Source: Verrucomicrobiia bacterium (GTDB lineage Bacteria > Verrucomicrobiota > Verrucomicrobiae > Limisphaerales > UBA11358). From it: DNA of 5,872 nt. The stretch spans positions 1 to 5,872 of the forward strand of contig JASHZU010000100.1 in the NCBI GenBank assembly GCA_030042375.1, given 5' to 3'. The position numbers and the translations under genes were made by a program. The notes below the pieces were generated by a model, which made no database searches, had not been told where the DNA came from, and worked only from the letters and a program-made list of their open reading frames with translations. Below are positions 1 to 5,872 of the stretch, piece by piece. How positions within the stretch are numbered: the first letter of the stretch is position 1; each line of letters starts with the position of its first letter.

Positions 1-81
1 TTTCTGGATCAAACTGCGATGGGTCAGGTCCGCAGCGTAGCGCGTGGCGGATTCATTAAATTCTTTGGACTGGGCGCTCAT
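1..81 (-). CDS. lutB: LutB, lactate utilization iron-sulfur protein (N-terminal 27 codons only)
   Basis: This is the start of a gene that runs off the left edge. The visible protein begins MSAQSKEFNESA and stays open to base 1. Its ATG overlaps the lutA stop codon as ATGA (81-78), a typical translational-coupling arrangement. No Shine-Dalgarno sequence is visible in the lutA end, which fits reinitiation. LutB, the partner of LutA in the LutABC L-lactate oxidising complex, normally carries two 4Fe-4S clusters in its C-terminal half and acts in the cytoplasm, passing lactate electrons onward. None of those cluster motifs lies inside the window. The call therefore rests on position after lutA, on the canonical lutA-lutB order, and on a hydrophilic N-terminus of the kind seen in LutB/LldF proteins. 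Other Fe-S partners of LutA-like proteins are possible but less likely. Confidence 0.72.
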   Translation of the reverse strand, partial: MSAQSKEFNESATRYAADLTHRSLIQK

Positions 82-794
82 GTTTGGGCGAGCACTTCGG
101 CCAAATGCAAGGTTTTCGCGGGCTTGCCCTGTTTATCCAGGATGCCGCGGATTTGCATGAGGCAACTGGAATCATTGGAGATGACGAAGTCGGCGCCGGT
201 TTCGGCGATGGACGCGCATTTGACCTCACCCATCGCGGTGGAAATCATTGGAAATTTCACGGCAAACATGCCGCCGAAGCCGCAGCACGTTTCGGCCTCT
301 TTCATTTCCACCAGCTCCAGTCCTTTCACGTGTTCGAGCAACTGGCGCGGTGGTTTTTTTACGCCCAATTCACGCAAGCCGTGACAGCCGTCATGAAAGG
401 TGGCCTTGCCCGGGAATTTTGCGCCGACGTCCACGACGCCCAATTTGTTGACGAGGAATTCGGAGAACTCGAAGGTTTTGGCGGCGAGCGCCTTGGCTTC
501 CGTTTCCTGTGGATGGCCGTGAAACAGCTCGGGATAAAAGACTTTGACCATTGCACCGCAGGAGCCAGAGGCGATGACGACGTTTTCGGCGTTACGAAAA
601 ACGGACATTTGCCGCTCGGCCATGACGCGCGCTTCATCCCAGTAGCCGGAATTGAAGGCGGGCTGGCCGCAACAGGTCTGCGCCTCAGGATAATCGACGG
701 TGTGCCCGAGGCGTTCCAGCACCTGCACGATGCTCATGCCGACTTGCGGATAAAACTGATCCACGAAACACGGAATGAACAACGAGATTTTCAC
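78..794 (-). CDS. lutA: LutA, L-lactate utilization cysteine-rich (CCG domain) protein
   Basis: This 238-residue protein has the length of characterised LutA. It contains two copies of the cysteine-rich CCG domain (heterodisulfide-reductase/GlpC type). The first has C9, the TCCGQP pair C41-C42 and C79 in SGSCG. The second has C137 in HDGCHGLRELG, C170-C171 in ETCCGFGGMFAVK and C211 in SNDSSCLM. All eight cysteines expected to hold non-cubane Fe-S clusters are present. LutA works with LutB and LutC in the cytoplasm to oxidise L-lactate to pyruvate. The start is GTG (794-792): the family N-terminus (KISLFIPCF, compare KVSLFVTCL in Bacillus LutA) begins at once, so no longer start is needed. A weak GGAACGG lies about 10 bases upstream. 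It begins 18 bases after the fucI stop and overlaps lutB by 4 bases, so it is in the fuc operon, where it could consume lactate made from fucose-derived lactaldehyde. The related glycolate oxidase subunit GlcF is less likely because of the short length and the lutB overlap. Confidence 0.93.
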   Translation of the reverse strand: MKISLFIPCFVDQFYPQVGMSIVQVLERLGHTVDYPEAQTCCGQPAFNSGYWDEARVMAERQMSVFRNAENVVIASGSCGAMVKVFYPELFHGHPQETEAKALAAKTFEFSEFLVNKLGVVDVGAKFPGKATFHDGCHGLRELGVKKPPRQLLEHVKGLELVEMKEAETCCGFGGMFAVKFPMISTAMGEVKCASIAETGADFVISNDSSCLMQIRGILDKQGKPAKTLHLAEVLAQT

Positions 795-812
795 GCGGGG
801 CGCACCGTTCCG

Positions 813-2594
813 TTATGCGTAAAGCGGGCCGAAATTAGCGCACGCACGGAAATCCGCGCCTTCGCGATTTGCGGTGCCAAAGGCGTTCCACGCGCTCGGA
901 CGGAAAACGTTTTCATCGGAAACGTTGTGCATGTACACAGGAATGCGCAACAACGACGCAAGGCTGATGAGGTCCGCGCCGATATGGCCGTAGCTCATGA
1001 CGCAATGGTTCGCGCCCCAGTTATCCATCACGGTATAGACGTCGCGGAAGGCGCCGCTGCCGGGCGTGCGCGGCACAAACCAAGTCGTGGGCCAGGTTGG
1101 ATTGGTACGCTCGTCCAAAGTCGTGTGCACTTTTTCGGGAAGCTCGATGGTTTCGCCTTCGGCGATTTGCAGGGCCGGGCCGAGGCCTTTGACAAGGTTG
1201 ATGCGGCAAATCGTGACGGGCATTCCGCCGCGAGTGCGATAACGCGTGGACCAGCCGCCGCCGCAGAAGTATTCCGTGATCGAAGGATGCCAGGTCGTGG
1301 CCTTGAGGCATTTTTGCGCCTCGGCATCGGTGATTTCCCAGAACGGTTTCATGGCGGGTTTTCCATCGATGGATTGCTCGCCAGTTCCGTCCAGCGCCGC
1401 AGGACCGGAATTGATGAGATGCAAAAAGCCGTCGGCGGCCGCGCCGGTGAGTTTGTGGCCGGTGACGCGTTTGACGGCAGCCGCGCTCCAGTAAGTGCGG
1501 ACGTCGGCAAAAATCTGGGCGGTGTTGGTGAGCAGATAACCGAATAACATGCCGACGCCGTTGAGCGAATCGTTTTCGGTAGCGACGATGTACGGAGTGC
1601 GGCGGCCGCTCCAGTCGAAGGACGTGCTAAGAATCGCTTCGAGAAAATCGCCATTGGGGAGGTGATCGGTCCATTGGCGCTGGCCCTGGAAGCCGGAGGC
1701 GATAGCGTTGTGGCCCTGGGCTTCTTCGCCAAAACCTTTTTTGGCCAGGCGCGGATTGCCGACCATCAAGTCGCGGGCGATGAGGGCCATTTTCACGGAA
1801 ATTTCCCATTCGCGGTCGAGGTGTTCGCGCGGACGCGTGGTCTTGGGTGAATTGTAATCCTTGCCTTCGGGGCAATTGGTTTTGACCCAGGCGAGGGCTT
1901 TGTCATATTCGTTTTTATCGAAGATGCCGCGTTCGATGCGCCGGACAAATTCGGTCATGTCCACGGACTCAACGCGCATGCCAAGATAGCTTTCAAAAAA
2001 TGCCTGATCCACGATGGAACCGGCAATACCCATGGAAGTGCCGCCCATGGCGAGATAGGATTTACCGCGCATAATGGCGACAGCCAAACCGGCACGACAG
2101 AAGCGAAGGATTTTTTCCTGAACGTCGTCGGGAATGGTTTTATCGCCACCGTCCTGGACGTCGCGGCCATAAATGCCAAACGCCGGCAGACCTTTTTGGG
2201 AATGGCCCGCCAGCACAGCGGCGAGATAAACGGCGCCGGGACGCTCCGTGCCGTTGAAGCCCCAGACGGCCTTGGGAAGGGTCGGATCCATGTCCATGGT
2301 CTCGCTGCCGTAGCACCAGCAGGGGGTGACGGTGAGCGACAGTCCCACTCCTTCGCGTGCGAATTTCTCAGCGCAGGCAGCAGCTTCAGCGACACCACCG
2401 ATGCAAGTATCAGCGATGACACATTGGACGGGCTTGCCATTCGGGTAGCGAAGTTTTTCGCTGATGAGCTTTACGACGGATTTGGCGAGATTCATCGTCT
2501 GCGTTTCGAGCGATTCGCGGACACCGCCAAGCCGTCCGTCAATCGTGGGACGGATTCCAATTTTCGGGAGCTTTTTAAAGAGGGGATTGTCCAT
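813..2594 (-). CDS. fucI: L-fucose isomerase FucI
   Basis: FucI is a cytoplasmic Mn-dependent ketol-isomerase that interconverts L-fucose and L-fuculose; the E. coli enzyme also accepts D-arabinose. At 593 residues it matches the family length (591 in E. coli) and looks complete. From memory of E. coli FucI, long stretches are nearly identical, for example KIGIRP-IDG near residue 11, [10 protein letters not shown] (90-99), [16 protein letters not shown] (111-126), GIAGSIVD (189-196), [10 protein letters not shown] (338-347) and WPTTWF (501-506). The metal-binding and catalytic triad E337, D361 and H528 of E. coli corresponds to E340 in ATEND, D364 in FADVRTYW and H530 in NWGANH, all present. 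The ATG start precedes the conserved LPKIGIRP by eight residues; the upstream bases are AT-rich without a clear ribosome-binding site. The rhamnulokinase-type gene lies 89 bases upstream and lutA 18 bases downstream. High similarity across a different phylum is normal for FucI, so it is not by itself evidence of transfer. Confidence 0.97.
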   Translation of the reverse strand: MDNPLFKKLPKIGIRPTIDGRLGGVRESLETQTMNLAKSVVKLISEKLRYPNGKPVQCVIADTCIGGVAEAAACAEKFAREGVGLSLTVTPCWCYGSETMDMDPTLPKAVWGFNGTERPGAVYLAAVLAGHSQKGLPAFGIYGRDVQDGGDKTIPDDVQEKILRFCRAGLAVAIMRGKSYLAMGGTSMGIAGSIVDQAFFESYLGMRVESVDMTEFVRRIERGIFDKNEYDKALAWVKTNCPEGKDYNSPKTTRPREHLDREWEISVKMALIARDLMVGNPRLAKKGFGEEAQGHNAIASGFQGQRQWTDHLPNGDFLEAILSTSFDWSGRRTPYIVATENDSLNGVGMLFGYLLTNTAQIFADVRTYWSAAAVKRVTGHKLTGAAADGFLHLINSGPAALDGTGEQSIDGKPAMKPFWEITDAEAQKCLKATTWHPSITEYFCGGGWSTRYRTRGGMPVTICRINLVKGLGPALQIAEGETIELPEKVHTTLDERTNPTWPTTWFVPRTPGSGAFRDVYTVMDNWGANHCVMSYGHIGADLISLASLLRIPVYMHNVSDENVFRPSAWNAFGTANREGADFRACANFGPLYA

Positions 2595-2604
2595 AAAATT
2601 TAGC

Positions 2605-2658
2605 TGATGGATTAATTGTTAAAACCAATATGATGTCATTGCGTTTTTTTGATGCAAT
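2605..2658 (-). promoter_or_regulatory. Candidate regulatory segment in the AT-rich fucI leader
   Basis: The 89 bp between the kinase stop and the fucI start are AT-rich and hold no terminator-like hairpin. Read on the minus strand, the pentamer CATCA occurs three times (ends near 2650, 2631 and 2605), each in a similar setting: TTGCATCA, TGACATCA and ATCCATCA. ATTGC (2638-2642) and GCAAT (2654-2658) also form a 5-bp inverted repeat around an A7 run. This could be an operator or a promoter (TTGCAT with CATATT 19 bases on is a poor match), or chance in AT-rich DNA. The regulator is not in the window, and no conserved operator is recognised. Confidence 0.22.
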
Positions 2659-2683
2659 CCCCCTTTTGTTCTATATTCAAGTA

Positions 2684-4162
2684 TTAACGGGAGAGGATTT
2701 TTTGGAAACGGGTATAGGCGTCGTCCCAAACGGCGGTACTTTGAGGCTCAAAAATTTTGGGTTCCACCGAGCGGCGCACGAGAGCGCGGCCTTCTGCCAG
2801 CGAACGGACCTCGCCCAAAGCAAACAATTGCATGACAATATTGCCGATGGAAGTGGCCTCGACGGGACCGGCCATGACACGGCAGTTCAGGGCGTCGGCG
2901 GTAAATTGGTTTAAGATGAGGTTCTTCGAACCACCGCCGACAATATAAATCTTCTCAATTGGTTTGCCGGTGATTTGTGCGAGCGATTCTTTTACGGAAC
3001 GATATTTTAACGCAAGGCTCTCGAAAATGGCGCGGGTGAACTGGCCGGGGTTGGTGGGGACGGGCTGGCCGGTGCGCCGGCAAAAAGCCGCAATCGCCGC
3101 GGGCATATCGGGCGGAGCCTGGAAATCTTTTGCATCCGGGTCAACGAACATGGTGAATGGCGCGGATGTTTGGGCCTGGCTTTCCAGCTCGTCGTAGCTG
3201 ATTCTTTTCCCGTCGGCGTCCCAGAGGCGTTTGCATTCCTGCAACAGCCACATGCCGGCGATGTTTTTCAAAATGCGTGTCGTGCCGAAAACGCCGCCTT
3301 CATTCGAGAAGTTGGCCTCGTAGCTGGCGTCGGAAATGACCGGGCGGGTCAATTCACGACCCATTAGGGACCAAGTGCCGGAACTTAAAAAGACCGGCTC
3401 GGGTTCCTCGGCCGGCACGCCGACGACGGCGGAAGCAGTATCGTGGCCGGCAGGCGTAATGACCTTTAAATTTTTCGCGCCCGTTTCTGCGGCTATGGCG
3501 GGCAGTAATTCGCCCAAGACAGTTCCGGCATCGACCAGCTTGCCAAAGATCCGTTCCGGCAAATCCATCGCCTTGATTAGCTCATGTTCCCAGGTTTGGG
3601 TGCAGGGATTGAGCAACTGGCTGGTGCTGGCGATGGACCTTTCATTGGCGGCGACGCCCGACAAGAAATAGTGGACCAAGTCCGGCATGAAGAGCAGGCG
3701 GTCGGCTTTCTCGATGCGCTCGCGGGAATTCGCCTCGGCCAAAAGCTGGAAGAGCGTATTGAAGAACATGAACTGGATGCCGGTGCGCTCGTAAATTTCC
3801 CGACCGGGCATGCGGCGGCGTGCTTCTTCCTGCATTCCATCGGTGCGTTTGTCGCGGTATTGAAAGGGCGCGCCGAGCAATTTGCCTTGCGCGTCCAGCA
3901 ATCCATAATCCACACCCCAGGTATCCACGCCCACGGAGACAACGGCGGAGCCATATTTTTTTACGGCGATGGCGATGCCTTCTTTGATACTGGCAAATAA
4001 CCGGTCCAAGTCCCAATGCCAGCTTTCGGCTTTCTTGATTGGGTCGTTGGGAAAGCGGTTCAACTCGCTTAGTTCCAGCCGGGTGCCATCATAAATTCCG
4101 GCGACCACACGTCCACTGCCCGCGCCGAGGTCAACGGCCAGGCATATTTTTTTTGCATTCAC
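2684..4162 (-). CDS. rhaB: Rhamnulokinase-family (FGGY) kinase, probable L-fuculose/L-rhamnulose kinase
   Basis: This 492-residue kinase (RhaB of E. coli is 489) uses ATP to phosphorylate a 6-deoxy-ketohexose at O1 in the cytoplasm. It is full length in the FGGY/ASKHA fold. The N-terminal phosphate loop is VDLGAGSGR (10-18), followed by GVDTWGVDYGLLD (78-90), YRDKRTDGM (102-110) and the family signature RTGIQFMFFNTLFQL (126-140). The catalytic aspartate is D241 in AGHDTASAV, followed by SSGTWSLMG (260-268), NEGG (287-290), LKNIAGMWLLQ (298-308) and the adenosine-binding VGGGSKN (408-414). All match RhaB better than FucK of E. coli. The start is GTG (4162-4160) just before the conserved VDLG strand; an overlapping ATG two bases upstream is out of frame and stops at once. 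With fucI directly downstream, L-fuculose is the likely physiological substrate, but L-rhamnulose cannot be excluded because substrate cannot be read from the sequence. The symbol names the family, not a proven substrate. The 96 bp upstream (4163-4258) hold no convincing promoter or terminator. Confidence 0.93.
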   Translation of the reverse strand: MNAKKICLAVDLGAGSGRVVAGIYDGTRLELSELNRFPNDPIKKAESWHWDLDRLFASIKEGIAIAVKKYGSAVVSVGVDTWGVDYGLLDAQGKLLGAPFQYRDKRTDGMQEEARRRMPGREIYERTGIQFMFFNTLFQLLAEANSRERIEKADRLLFMPDLVHYFLSGVAANERSIASTSQLLNPCTQTWEHELIKAMDLPERIFGKLVDAGTVLGELLPAIAAETGAKNLKVITPAGHDTASAVVGVPAEEPEPVFLSSGTWSLMGRELTRPVISDASYEANFSNEGGVFGTTRILKNIAGMWLLQECKRLWDADGKRISYDELESQAQTSAPFTMFVDPDAKDFQAPPDMPAAIAAFCRRTGQPVPTNPGQFTRAIFESLALKYRSVKESLAQITGKPIEKIYIVGGGSKNLILNQFTADALNCRVMAGPVEATSIGNIVMQLFALGEVRSLAEGRALVRRSVEPKIFEPQSTAVWDDAYTRFQKILSR

Positions 4163-4258
4163 ATTATTCTAGTCCCGGAATTTTGGGTTAGCGGTTTTCT
4201 TTTCTACCTGTGTTGAGGGCCAAAGCAAGCATAATTCGATGAACTGCTTTTGAATTCC

Positions 4259-5164
4259 TCAACGTTCATCGGGCATAATGGACAATTCACCGGCCTGGTC
4301 CAGCCGTTGGATTTCAGCGGTATAACCTTTCCGGAAATTTGGATATTTGAACGGATAGCCAAGTTCCATTTTCAGCCGGCGGTTGGAGACCCGTTTGTTG
4401 GTTGCGCCGCGCTTGCGGTCTTCGGGATTTTCGGGAACGGACGGCGGAGGATATTTGCCCAGGGTGGCGCCCAGCCATTCGAAAAAATTTTTCTGGCTCA
4501 CGGGCTCATCGTCTACAGCATTATAAATTTCGCCAGGGCGGCCGCTCTTTAATGCCGCGACGATGCAGCCCACAACGTCGTCCTGGTGAATCATGTTTAA
4601 AAAGCGCGAGCCGTCGCCTTCCATGCGCGCTTCGTTTTTCAGAAATTGTTTAAACCAATGACCACGGTCAGGACCGTAAATGCCGGCGACGCGCAGGATG
4701 ATGGCGGGGAATTTTTCCCGTTGAAAGGCATCGAGCAAAAATTTTTCTGTCTCGACCAAAACTTTTGCCGTTTCGGCATCGGGTGTCGCAGGGCTGGATT
4801 CTTTTGCCTGCGAACCATCGTTCTGGCCATAAACGCTCGTGCTGCTGGTATAGAGAAATTTTTTCGGCGGAGAAGCGGACAGCCATTTGATTAAATGCGA
4901 CGTGCCTTCCAAATAAACCTGCCGATAGTTCTGTTCATCGCCGCCCGCGGCGACACAATGGACGACCCAATCGAATTCGCGCGGCAGCTTAAGAAGAGTT
5001 TCCGGCCGGGTAATATCAGCAAAAAGCGGTTGGATGCCGGCGGATTTTAACTCAGCTTCCGCGGAAGGATTTCGGCGCAAACCGTAAATTTCATGGCCCA
5101 GCCGGGCGAGTTCCCGGCCCAATGGCATACCCACGTACCCGCAACCGACGATGAGACATTTCAT
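4259..5164 (-). CDS. Atypical SDR-family NAD(P)-dependent epimerase/dehydratase-like protein (YeeZ-like)
   Basis: This is a 301-residue single-domain Rossmann protein. The dinucleotide loop VGCGYVGMPLG (6-16) sits directly after the first strand, so the ATG start is secure. Two arginines in YGLRRN (27-32) at the end of strand two suggest NADP rather than NAD. FADIT (48-52) should bind near the adenine, and YTSSTSVYG (105-113) supplies the usual active-site serine region. The IHQDD motif (192-196) and a C-terminal SNRRLKMELGY (260-270) are typical of extended or sugar-nucleotide SDRs. The tyrosine of the classical YxxxK pair is not where expected: ETAKVLVETEK (131-141) fills that place. This resembles the atypical YeeZ-like group, known for poor conservation of the active-site tetrad. 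The substrate is unknown, and it may bind NADP without being a classical sugar epimerase. It is first in the minus-strand run, 96 bases before the kinase, which makes a role in fucose metabolism possible but unproven. No Shine-Dalgarno sequence is visible. Confidence 0.88.
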   Translation of the reverse strand: MKCLIVGCGYVGMPLGRELARLGHEIYGLRRNPSAEAELKSAGIQPLFADITRPETLLKLPREFDWVVHCVAAGGDEQNYRQVYLEGTSHLIKWLSASPPKKFLYTSSTSVYGQNDGSQAKESSPATPDAETAKVLVETEKFLLDAFQREKFPAIILRVAGIYGPDRGHWFKQFLKNEARMEGDGSRFLNMIHQDDVVGCIVAALKSGRPGEIYNAVDDEPVSQKNFFEWLGATLGKYPPPSVPENPEDRKRGATNKRVSNRRLKMELGYPFKYPNFRKGYTAEIQRLDQAGELSIMPDER

Positions 5165-5327
5165 TGGCAGAACAATACCAGCGTGTGGCGCATTGAAAAG
5201 CCTTGAGAAATATTGCCAAATCCAAAGGCCCGCAAAGGTCTTCTTTGATTTTTAAAAGCCAGGCCGGCGCTTGCGGATGGTATGCTTGCTTGGGTTTCAA
5301 GATTTCCATAGAGTCAAAACAGTTCAG
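5165..5327. promoter_or_regulatory. Divergent spacer expected to hold the promoters of the SDR gene and the small plus-strand gene
   Basis: The 163 bp lie between two divergent starts, so at least one promoter per direction is expected here. I could not assign either one well. On the plus strand, TGGTATGCT (5278-5286) resembles an extended -10 element but lacks a good -35. On the minus strand, TTGGCA near 5211-5216 could be a -35 but has no good -10 partner. The assignment is positional inference only. Confidence 0.25.
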
Positions 5328-5585
5328 ATGAAGACCGATGTTGATGCCATCCTTGATATCCTGGAAAAGGCGCAAGCCCGTATCGAGGAATTGCAGACTA
5401 CGGTCCTTCAGCAACAGGCCATGATCAACGCCATCCTGCTGTGCCTCCGCGATCGGACGCAGTCCGACCCCAAGGAACTGGAAAAGCTGTTCATGTATTA
5501 CCAGAAGGTCGTCCATCAGGAACTTTTGAAGATCAATAAAGATGCGGAGCCGGTTCGACTGATGGGGATAGATAATCCATCTTAA
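5328..5585 (+). CDS. Small unknown protein, 85 residues, predicted helical/coiled coil
   Basis: I do not recognise this gene. The preferred start is ATG at 5328 (MKTDVDAILDILEKAQ). A TTG at 5271 would add 19 residues, but that extension is cysteine/phenylalanine/histidine-rich and unlike the rest. The protein is soluble with no signal peptide or membrane segment. From about residue 5 to 40, hydrophobic residues are spaced in heptad fashion (ILDILEKAQARIEEL, then VLQQQAMINAILLCL), suggesting a coiled coil. A short turn (RTQSDPKEL) leads to a second helix (LEKLFMYYQKVVHQELLKI), so a helical hairpin or oligomer is likely. The body favours G or C at third codon positions (GTC, CTG, AAG, GCC), which supports real coding. 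It is divergent from the SDR gene and is followed immediately by a GC-rich palindromic stretch. Possible roles such as an adaptor or regulatory partner are guesses; nothing visible supports one. Confidence 0.68.
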   Translation: MKTDVDAILDILEKAQARIEELQTTVLQQQAMINAILLCLRDRTQSDPKELEKLFMYYQKVVHQELLKINKDAEPVRLMGIDNPS

Positions 5586-5654
5586 GCGGGTAGCACCCGC
5601 GGGCCTCTGGGGGACGCGTCCCGTGCCTCCCGGCGCACCCTCGGCTACGCTGCC
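5586..5654. repeat. GC-rich palindromic stretch, possible REP-like or dispersed repeat
   Basis: These 69 bases are about 80% G+C (55 of 69), clearly above the DNA on both sides. They begin right after the TAA of the small gene with a perfect 6-bp hairpin, GCGGGT-AGC-ACCCGC (5586-5600). A perfect 12-base palindrome, GGGACGCGTCCC (5611-5622), follows. The position between two convergent genes and the paired hairpins are typical of REP/BIME-like or other intergenic repeats. No U-tract follows, so a standard intrinsic terminator is not supported, although the first hairpin could still slow RNA decay or polymerase. Only one copy is in the window, so repetition itself is not shown. Confidence 0.4.
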
Positions 5655-5775
5655 AGAAGTTAGACATGGGTCGCCAGATTGCGCTTTTTTCAAAATTACC
5701 GACCATGTTTGGACGATTGAGGAATTGCTGTTAGCGACAATTTGAAATTATTTCGCCATTGGCCCCTACGTGGTG

Positions 5776-5872
5776 TTAGGCGGCATGTTCAGAGCTTGCT
5801 TTTAGCAAAGCCGTAGCTCGCTCCTGTATCTCCGCCAACGGCGCATCCTCAAGGCGTGTGGCTATCCACCAA
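5776..5872 (-). CDS. C-terminal end of an unidentified protein (31 codons, enters from right edge)
   Basis: One minus-strand frame is open from the right edge to a TAA at 5778-5776, while the other two minus frames hit stops within the first eight codons. The deduced tail has WWIATRLEDAPLAEIQ near the edge and ends in KASSEHAA. It reads as an amphipathic helix with sensible residue composition. It is too short to name, and a chance open frame of 31 codons is possible. If real, the gene is convergent with the small plus-strand gene, and the 120 bases between its stop and the GC-rich palindromes (5655-5775) hold no feature I can support. Confidence 0.42.
   Translation of the reverse strand, partial: WWIATRLEDAPLAEIQERATALLKASSEHAA

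Noticed and set aside
84..1547. A 487-codon open frame on the plus strand, antisense to lutA and the end of fucI.
   Set aside because: It is the shadow of two strongly supported genes on the other strand. Its product is a His/Gly/Ala/Phe-rich string with no domain, a common artefact opposite high-GC3 genes.
4200..4258. AAAGCA...TGCTTT inverted repeat after the SDR stop as a possible terminator.
   Set aside because: The stem is only 6 bp with a loop near 17 bases and no U-tract, so read-through into the kinase gene cannot be ruled out.
5091..5309. A minus-strand frame starting MEILKPKQAYHPQAPAW that looks partly protein-like and overlaps the SDR start.
   Set aside because: It has no ribosome-binding site, shows no third-position bias, runs about 70 bases into the certain SDR gene in another frame, and ends in Arg/Gly/Pro-rich shadow sequence. 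It could be a leader or decayed gene, but the evidence is too weak to list.
5271..5327. N-terminal extension of the small plus-strand gene from a TTG start.
   Set aside because: The added 19 residues differ in composition from the helical body and include the divergent promoter region; the ATG at 5328 is the better start.
5681..5690. GCGCTTTTTT as the tail of an intrinsic terminator for the small plus-strand gene.
   Set aside because: No stable GC-rich hairpin ends directly before the T run; the strong hairpins lie 60 to 100 bases upstream.
5723..5754. AATTG/CAATT inverted repeat (5723-5742) and GAAATTATTTC palindrome (5744-5754) as a terminator.
   Set aside because: The stems are about 5 bp of mostly A/T pairs, with no GC-rich stem or following U-tract in either direction.
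5659..5781. GTTAGAC (5659-5665) and GTTAGGC (5775-5781), both fitting the GTTRRRY core of integron attC sites, with GCCTAAC overlapping the stop of the right-edge frame on the minus strand.
   Set aside because: An attC site needs RYYYAAC paired with GTTRRRY in inverted order on the same strand. No RYYYAAC occurs on the plus strand between 5586 and 5775, so no attC fold can form.

Overview
The window looks like a chromosomal piece of a moderately GC-rich, saccharide-degrading bacterium. My best guess is Verrucomicrobiota or the wider PVC group. The grounds are the combination of a RhaB-type kinase, a long hexameric-type FucI and LutA/LutB, together with several starts that lack a clear Shine-Dalgarno sequence, two of them GTG. 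This placement is inference; the sequence holds no taxonomic marker such as rRNA.

Most of the window (1-5164) is a minus-strand run read from right to left. It starts with an atypical SDR-family epimerase/dehydratase-like protein (5164-4259). Next come an FGGY carbohydrate kinase of the rhamnulokinase type (4162-2684), L-fucose isomerase FucI (2594-813) and the Fe-S/cysteine-rich protein LutA (794-78). The first 27 codons of LutB leave the window at base 1. Gaps shrink along the run: 96 bp, 89 bp, 18 bp, then a 4-base ATGA overlap. FucI-LutA-LutB are therefore almost certainly co-transcribed, the kinase probably belongs with them, and the SDR gene may or may not.

The metabolic logic is a deoxy-sugar route. 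FucI converts L-fucose to L-fuculose and the kinase makes the 1-phosphate. An aldolase not in this window would give dihydroxyacetone phosphate plus L-lactaldehyde, which is oxidised to L-lactate by a dehydrogenase also not seen here. The Lut complex then oxidises L-lactate to pyruvate. Placing lut genes directly behind fucI wires the lactate end-product into the same operon as sugar entry.

The right part (5165-5872) is different. A small plus-strand gene for an 85-residue helical, probably coiled-coil protein of unknown function (5328-5585) is divergent from the SDR gene. Its stop codon is followed immediately by an about 80% GC stretch with two hairpin-forming palindromes (5586-5654), which resembles a REP-type or other dispersed repeat. 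After a lower-GC spacer, the C-terminal 31 codons of an unidentified minus-strand gene enter from the right edge (5872-5776), so the GC-rich palindromes lie between two convergent genes. I saw no tRNA, rRNA, CRISPR array, insertion sequence or phage gene. Nothing here amounts to a clearly new system; the points of interest are the fucI-lut coupling, the RhaB-type kinase beside fucI, the short unknown gene and its GC-rich tail.
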